NCBI RefSeq assembly: GCF_029581355.1
Contig: NZ_CP120849.1
Coordinates: 3,442,501-3,506,500, forward strand
Direction of reading: 5' to 3'
DNA from: Parabacteroides chongii
Lineage (GTDB): Bacteria; Bacteroidota; Bacteroidia; Bacteroidales; Tannerellaceae
Length of the DNA: 64,000 nt
Of this stretch, positions 60,115 through 64,000 are shown one piece after another; the stretch's first letter is position 1, and every line of letters starts with the position of its first letter. Under the pieces are notes generated by a model that saw only the letters and a list, made by a program, of their open reading frames with translations, was not told the DNA's origin and ran no database searches. The translations under genes were made by a program, and so were the position numbers.

Positions 60115-60535
60115 ACTAGTGTCAATTAATCGTTATCTATATCTATAATTACTCGGACTTATCTTTGATTATGTCCGATCTTATCGTGTTTTTCTGCCGA
60201 TGTAAGTTGTTGCCGACGCTCTCGGCAATATTGTTGAGGACGTCGGCAAAGCTGTCGAGGGCGTCGTTTATTTTGCCGAGGGCGTCGGCAACAACTTCCC
60301 CGCCTTCCAAAGATAATAAACATGGGGATGAAAAGCAAGTAACTCAAGGCTTATTTGAGTTAAGATGCAGACATTTCTTGTCAGGTCGCGGTAAATGAGG
60401 GAATCTTTCCATCGTCATCTTCAAAATGTCTTCAATATTCACTCTTAGTTTTGCAGTTGCCGGCTTTCGTTCAGGAGGTTGGCTGGTTTCTCTCAGGAAA
60501 TATGTAAATTTGTCATATCCTAATCAGTATGTATT
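60115..60535. other. gene-free divergent region with palindrome array
   Basis: 421 bases between the HU-like and EamA starts. It contains array A5 (60205-60297), a hairpin AACTCA/TGAGTT (60349-60369), and a -7 box TAAATTTG (60505-60512) 23 bases before the EamA start. No ORF is convincing. Confidence 0.6.
60205..60297. repeat. array A5: four GAGGGCGTCGGC-type units, 21-24 bp apart
   Basis: The outer arms (60205-60229, AAGTTGTTGCCGACGCTCTC...; and 60273-60297) are complementary over 24 of 25 bases. Inside, units with core GAGGACGTCGGC (60236-60247), GAGGGCGTCG (60257-60266) and GAGGGCGTCGGC (60278-60289) follow at 21 bp; the first, reversed core GCCGACGCTCTC is at 60212-60223. Unlike the other arrays it lies between divergent genes. 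Confidence 0.88.
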
Positions 60536-60952
60536 ATGTGGAAATATTATGCGCTTCTATCGGCTCTCTTTGCTGCCTTAACGGCTATATTTGCGAAAGT
60601 GGGTGTCAAAGGAATTAATTCAGACCTGGCAACGGCTATCCGGACGTTGGTTATTTTGTTGATCACGTGGGGGATCGTATTCTTTGGTAATCATGTCGGT
60701 GAGATAAAAGAGATCAACCGGCATACATGGATTTTCCTTATTCTGTCGGGGATAGCGACGGGGCTGTCCTGGTTGTTTTATTTCAAGGCGATACAGGAAG
60801 GGGATGTTTCACGTGTGGCTCCGATCGATAAGCTGAGTGTTGTTCTCACGATTTGTCTTTCTTTCCTCTTTCTGAAGGAACCTGTAAGTTTGAGAGTGAT
60901 TATCGGCGGACTGCTGATAACCGGTGGAAGCATTTTAATGATTGTGAAATGA
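60536..60952 (+). CDS. half-size EamA/DMT-family membrane protein
   Basis: 138 aa with five helices: one EamA repeat instead of two (YYALLSALFAALTAIFAKVG, WIFLILSGIATGLSWLFYF, VAPIDKLSVVLTICLSFLFL). Such proteins act as dimers in antiparallel arrangement. Its TGA overlaps the ATG of the response-regulator gene (ATGA at 60949), so it is translationally coupled to the two-component pair, suggesting shared regulation. Confidence 0.88.
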   Translation: MWKYYALLSALFAALTAIFAKVGVKGINSDLATAIRTLVILLITWGIVFFGNHVGEIKEINRHTWIFLILSGIATGLSWLFYFKAIQEGDVSRVAPIDKLSVVLTICLSFLFLKEPVSLRVIIGGLLITGGSILMIVK

Positions 60953-61623
60953 AACTGTTGATCATTGAAGACGAACGGGAATTGTCCGGCAGCATTGCCG
61001 CCTTCCTCAATTCCGAGAGCTATTTGTGTGAGCAGGCTTTTACTTTCGGGGAGGCGATGGAGAAAGTCAATTTATACGATTACGACTGTATCCTGCTGGA
61101 CCTGATGCTGCCCGGAGGCAACGGTTTGGATGTCCTGCGGGAGATAAAACGGCAGAACAATCCGGCCGGAGTGATCATCGTTTCAGCGAAAGACTCTTTG
61201 GATGATAAGGTGAACGGTTTGAAGATCGGGGCTGATGATTATCTGGCCAAGCCTTTCCATCTGCCTGAACTGAGCATGCGTATTTATGCTATTATCCGCC
61301 GCAGGCAGTTTTCAAGCAGTAATACGTTGTGTAGCAACGATATCAGCGTCGACCTGTTAAGCAAGGAAGTCCATGTAAAAGACAGGATAGTGATTCTGAC
61401 CAGGACAGAATATGAGTTGTTGCTTTTCTTTATCGGAAATCGCAACAAGGTGATCTCTAAAAGTGCCCTTGCCGAACACCTGAGCGGTGATATGGCCGAT
61501 ATGCTGGATAACCAGGATTTTGTATATGCCCATATCAAGAACCTGAAGGCCAAGTTGGCGGAAGCCGGTGCGGACGATTGTATCAAGAACGTGTATGGAA
61601 CCGGATATAAATGGATCGAATGA
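60949..61623 (+). CDS. OmpR-family response regulator
   Basis: 224 aa from the ATG at 60949, which overlaps the previous stop; a longer frame would overlap the EamA gene. Receiver domain: acidic pocket IIEDERE, phospho-Asp51 in ILLDLMLPGG, Lys in YLAKPFHLPEL. C-terminal winged helix (about 125-222) with RTEYELLLFFIGNRNKVIS and HIKNLKAKLAEAG. Partner of the kinase that overlaps its 3' end. Confidence 0.95.
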   Translation: MKLLIIEDERELSGSIAAFLNSESYLCEQAFTFGEAMEKVNLYDYDCILLDLMLPGGNGLDVLREIKRQNNPAGVIIVSAKDSLDDKVNGLKIGADDYLAKPFHLPELSMRIYAIIRRRQFSSSNTLCSNDISVDLLSKEVHVKDRIVILTRTEYELLLFFIGNRNKVISKSALAEHLSGDMADMLDNQDFVYAHIKNLKAKLAEAGADDCIKNVYGTGYKWIE

Positions 61624-62690
61624 AAAGTCTGTTACATAAAAGCCTGACGCAGTTTATCGTCTGTGCAGCTGTGTTGTTGCTGCTTGCTACTCCTTTGTTC
61701 TATTATCTGACGAAGCAATTTTATGCCGAGGATCTGATAGATATAATAGAGGCGGTAGAAGCGGGAAATCCGTTGCCGGCAATGGATCTGGAGAGGGATC
61801 TGCTGGTCGGAGTCGTTCTGCAGTTTGTGTTGATCACCGGTGTGTTGAGTATTGCCCTTGTCCTGATGATGAGGCTTATTTCCAAGCGTCTGTGGATACC
61901 TTTCGACGATACGCTCCGGCGTATAGAAAGATTTTCTCTCGAAGGAGGAAATATTCCCCGGTTTATGCCGAATGACACACAGGAGTTTACCCGGCTGAAT
62001 GCCTCCCTTACCCAGCTGATGAAAAAGAACCTGGAGAGCTACCGTTTGCAGAAGGAGTTTACGGAGAATGCTTCGCACGAACTGCAAACCCCTTTAGCTG
62101 TGTTTCAAAGCAAACTGGATCTATTGTTGCAGCAGTCCGATATGACGGAAGAACAGGCGGAGATCGTCCAGAGCCTGTATGAAGTGACGCGCCGCCTGTC
62201 CCGCCTGAATAAAAACCTGTTGCTGCTTGCCCGTATCGAGAACGATCAGTATAAACAGATGGAAGAGATGGATGTGGCGCGGACTTTGAAAGAAATGTTG
62301 CCTTTACTGGAAAAGCTGACGGAAGGGATAACGGTGCATACGGATCTCGGAGCTCTTCCGGTTCAGGTAGAGGCTAACCGGACGTTATTAGAAAGCCTGA
62401 TAAATAACCTGATTATAAATGCTGTGCGTCATAATGTGAAAGACGGGGAAATCTTTATTTCCGTAACGGATCGCCGGCTGACCATCGCGAATACGTCGGC
62501 GGAGGCGGGTTTGGACGAGCAGTTGTTGTTCAGCCGTTTTTACCGTCCTTCGGAGAAGGTGCAGGGGAACGGTTTGGGGTTGGCTATCGCAAAGGCTATA
62601 TGTGAATATCATGGTTGGCATATACATTATATATATAAGGAAGGTTTGCATCGGTTTACCGTATCTTTCGACAAGAAGGAAGTAGGCTGA
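61620..62690 (+). CDS. sensor histidine kinase
   Basis: 356 aa from the ATG at 61620, which overlaps the regulator's TGA (ATGA). Two helices (about 10-30 and 62-85) flank a short periplasmic loop rich in Asp/Glu. HisKA with phospho-His153 in NASHELQTPLAVF, N-box LINNLIINAVRHN, and G-box GNGLGLAIAKAICEYHG. The short sensor loop suggests sensing of ions, membrane state or antimicrobial peptides. Confidence 0.93.
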   Translation: MKSLLHKSLTQFIVCAAVLLLLATPLFYYLTKQFYAEDLIDIIEAVEAGNPLPAMDLERDLLVGVVLQFVLITGVLSIALVLMMRLISKRLWIPFDDTLRRIERFSLEGGNIPRFMPNDTQEFTRLNASLTQLMKKNLESYRLQKEFTENASHELQTPLAVFQSKLDLLLQQSDMTEEQAEIVQSLYEVTRRLSRLNKNLLLLARIENDQYKQMEEMDVARTLKEMLPLLEKLTEGITVHTDLGALPVQVEANRTLLESLINNLIINAVRHNVKDGEIFISVTDRRLTIANTSAEAGLDEQLLFSRFYRPSEKVQGNGLGLAIAKAICEYHGWHIHYIYKEGLHRFTVSFDKKEVG

Positions 62691-62721
62691 CCAAATTCAA
62701 ATTGTCTACAAAATTGCTTTC

Positions 62722-62729
62722 TAGTTTTG
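62722..62729 (+). promoter_or_regulatory. -7 box TAGTTTTG for the PAP2 gene
   Basis: It fits TAnnTTTG with a TTG at 62702-62704 about 17 bases upstream. The leader to the ATG at 62755 would be about 20 nt. Confidence 0.4.
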
Positions 62730-62754
62730 CTGCCGTCATTCATAGTTGTATTCA

Positions 62755-63987
62755 ATGATGCGTAGCAAATTATTCTTTTTATTCTTATTATCTGTCTCTT
62801 GGGGTGTGCATGCACAGGTCGATACTGTAAAGATCTTTCCCCGGGAGAGTGGCTTTCAGCGGACTATAAACAAGGTAACTTCTTCGCGGGCTTATCAGAT
62901 GACTTATATCGTTGTCCCGCTTGTTGTCGGAGGGTTGATCGTGAAAAGTGAAGACGATCATTTCCGGCAGTTGAGGAATGCTTACCTGCCTGCGTTCAGC
63001 CGCCGTTACGATGATTATACCCAATATCTTCCGGCTGCCGTGATGCTGGGAATGAAAGCAGGAGGTGTGGAAAGTCGAAGTTCGTGGGGACGGATGCTGG
63101 TTTCGGATGCTTTTTCCGCTGTGATCATGTCGACGGTAGTGGGGCAGTTGAAAGTTCATACCAAAGTGATGCGTCCTGATGGTTCCAACGATCATTCTTT
63201 TCCGTCCGGCCATACGGCAACGGCATTTATGACGGCGACAATGATGAGCAAAGAATATGGTTTCAAAAGTCCGTGGTATAGTATCGGGGCTTATTCGGTG
63301 GCCACTGCAACCGGGCTTACGCGGATGGCAAACAACAAGCATTGGCTGAGCGATATCCTAGCAGGGGCAGGTTTCGGTATCCTGTCGACGGAGTTGGGAT
63401 ATTTCTTTGCTGACCTGATATTCAAAGAGAAAGGGCTGAATCGTTCCGCTTCTTCTGAGACATTCGATCGTTTCCATGTTCCTTCATTTTTGGGGCTTCA
63501 TCTGGGGCTTAGTGTTATTCCCGGTGAGTATCGCTTAAATGATCATTCCCGGATGAGTTTTTCTTCCGGTAGCAGTGCGGGTGTCGAGGGTGCCTGGTTC
63601 ATCAACCCGTATGTCGGGTTCGGCGGAAAGTTTACGGCAGCGAATATGTCTGTGATCTTGAATGAGGTAGCCGAAGACGAGTCGTTGGATTGGATAGCGG
63701 GATATGCCGGAGCATACTTCTCTTATCCGTTGGCTTCCCGTCTGTTGGTCGGTAGTAAGTTGCTGGCCGGATACGGTCACTATTCCGCGTGTGACCTGTC
63801 GACCGTGACGATCGGTAATAGGGGCGGTATGAGTATGGAAACGGGCGGTTCGATGACGTTCCTGGCTAAACAGAATCTAGGGGTAAAGTTCTTTCTGGAT
63901 TACAGTTTGACGCCGGTGGCTGCCCCGTCCGATAAGAAGTGTACACAGATCCTTACGGTGGGGAGTTTTATTTCGGTAACGTTTTAA
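62755..63987 (+). CDS. PAP2 phosphatase fused to an outer-membrane-like beta domain
   Basis: 410 aa from the double ATG at 62755; a TTG nine bases upstream is in frame but less likely. A signal peptide ends near GVHAQV. The PAP2 core (about 95-225) has the three motifs: KVMRPDG, SFPSGHTATAF and TRMANNKHWLSDILAG. Residues about 235-410 are Gly- and aromatic-rich beta strands (LGLHLGLSVIPG, GFGGKFTAANMS, LTVGSFISVTF) typical of an 8-stranded outer-membrane barrel. It may dephosphorylate lipids or lipid A at the outer membrane. Confidence 0.85.
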   Translation: MMRSKLFFLFLLSVSWGVHAQVDTVKIFPRESGFQRTINKVTSSRAYQMTYIVVPLVVGGLIVKSEDDHFRQLRNAYLPAFSRRYDDYTQYLPAAVMLGMKAGGVESRSSWGRMLVSDAFSAVIMSTVVGQLKVHTKVMRPDGSNDHSFPSGHTATAFMTATMMSKEYGFKSPWYSIGAYSVATATGLTRMANNKHWLSDILAGAGFGILSTELGYFFADLIFKEKGLNRSASSETFDRFHVPSFLGLHLGLSVIPGEYRLNDHSRMSFSSGSSAGVEGAWFINPYVGFGGKFTAANMSVILNEVAEDESLDWIAGYAGAYFSYPLASRLLVGSKLLAGYGHYSACDLSTVTIGNRGGMSMETGGSMTFLAKQNLGVKFFLDYSLTPVAAPSDKKCTQILTVGSFISVTF

Positions 63988-64000
63988 TCAGGGAGAGATC

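Noticed and set aside
1..64000. tRNA, rRNA, insertion sequences, prophage or conjugative modules
   Set aside because: No cloverleaf-like segment, rRNA stretch, transposase, phage structural or mobilisation gene was recognised; only the lone recombinase and one possible gene fragment hint at mobile DNA.

Overview
The window comes from a gut Bacteroidales genome, most likely Parabacteroides. The evidence is the Bacteroidetes -7 promoter box (TAnnTTTG) before many genes, a hybrid two-component regulator, GH92 and GH35 glycosidases, DUF5020, DUF763 and GGGtGRT proteins, the conserved block pdxJ-exbB-exbD-tonB facing a CBS protein and nadK, and a steroid/bile-acid reductase set of the kind described in Parabacteroides merdae and relatives. 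I see no rRNA, tRNA, CRISPR array, intact insertion sequence or prophage. The backbone is largely chromosomal housekeeping with small accessory inserts.

Layout. 1-1227: end of an upstream ORF, a small structured segment with its own promoter, and a tyrosine recombinase lacking the usual first catalytic Arg. 1389-3067: rplY, pth and an S4-domain gene. 3200-13328: a minus-strand run of nine more genes: a TetR regulator, a tripartite RND efflux pump, a PII-like protein, a membrane protein, then a steroid 5-alpha-reductase-like protein, an Old Yellow Enzyme reductase and a short-chain dehydrogenase. It looks like one steroid/bile-acid export-and-conversion operon, with a divergent AraC regulator at 13566. 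14481-26330: DUF308 protein, AI-2E transporter, GH35 beta-galactosidase, PepO-like peptidase, purine permease with a DUF5020 channel, Ca2+/Na+ antiporter, three small unknown proteins, menA. 26762-32937: EamA transporter, DJ-1 protein, TonB-ExbD-ExbB, pdxJ, CBS protein, NAD kinase. 33066-33133: probable small RNA. 33217-40367: FHA protein, MFS transporter, and a TolC-HlyD-ABC2-ABC2 exporter without an ATPase. 40502-49349: inactive-looking protease/TPR protein, lipoproteins, DUF763, DsbA-like protein, GGGtGRT/NifU-like pair, OsmC and TlpA proteins. 49499-57400: hybrid two-component regulator, BSP-type metallopeptidase, GH92 mannosidase. 57452-63987: MmcQ protein, AAA/PD-(D/E)XK protein, HU-like protein, half-size EamA protein with a two-component pair, PAP2 phosphatase.

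The most unusual signal is not a gene. Five intergenic sites (6987-7072, 26489-26562, 42736-42836, 53535-53695, 60205-60297) each hold a short array of 4 to 6 near-palindromes placed 21-24 bp apart, about two DNA turns. Spacing and architecture are shared, but the repeated sequence is different at every site and homogeneous within a site. Two ordinary families of dispersed palindromic repeats, whose sequence is conserved between sites, are also present. One of them has been taken into the ends of two neighbouring proteins.
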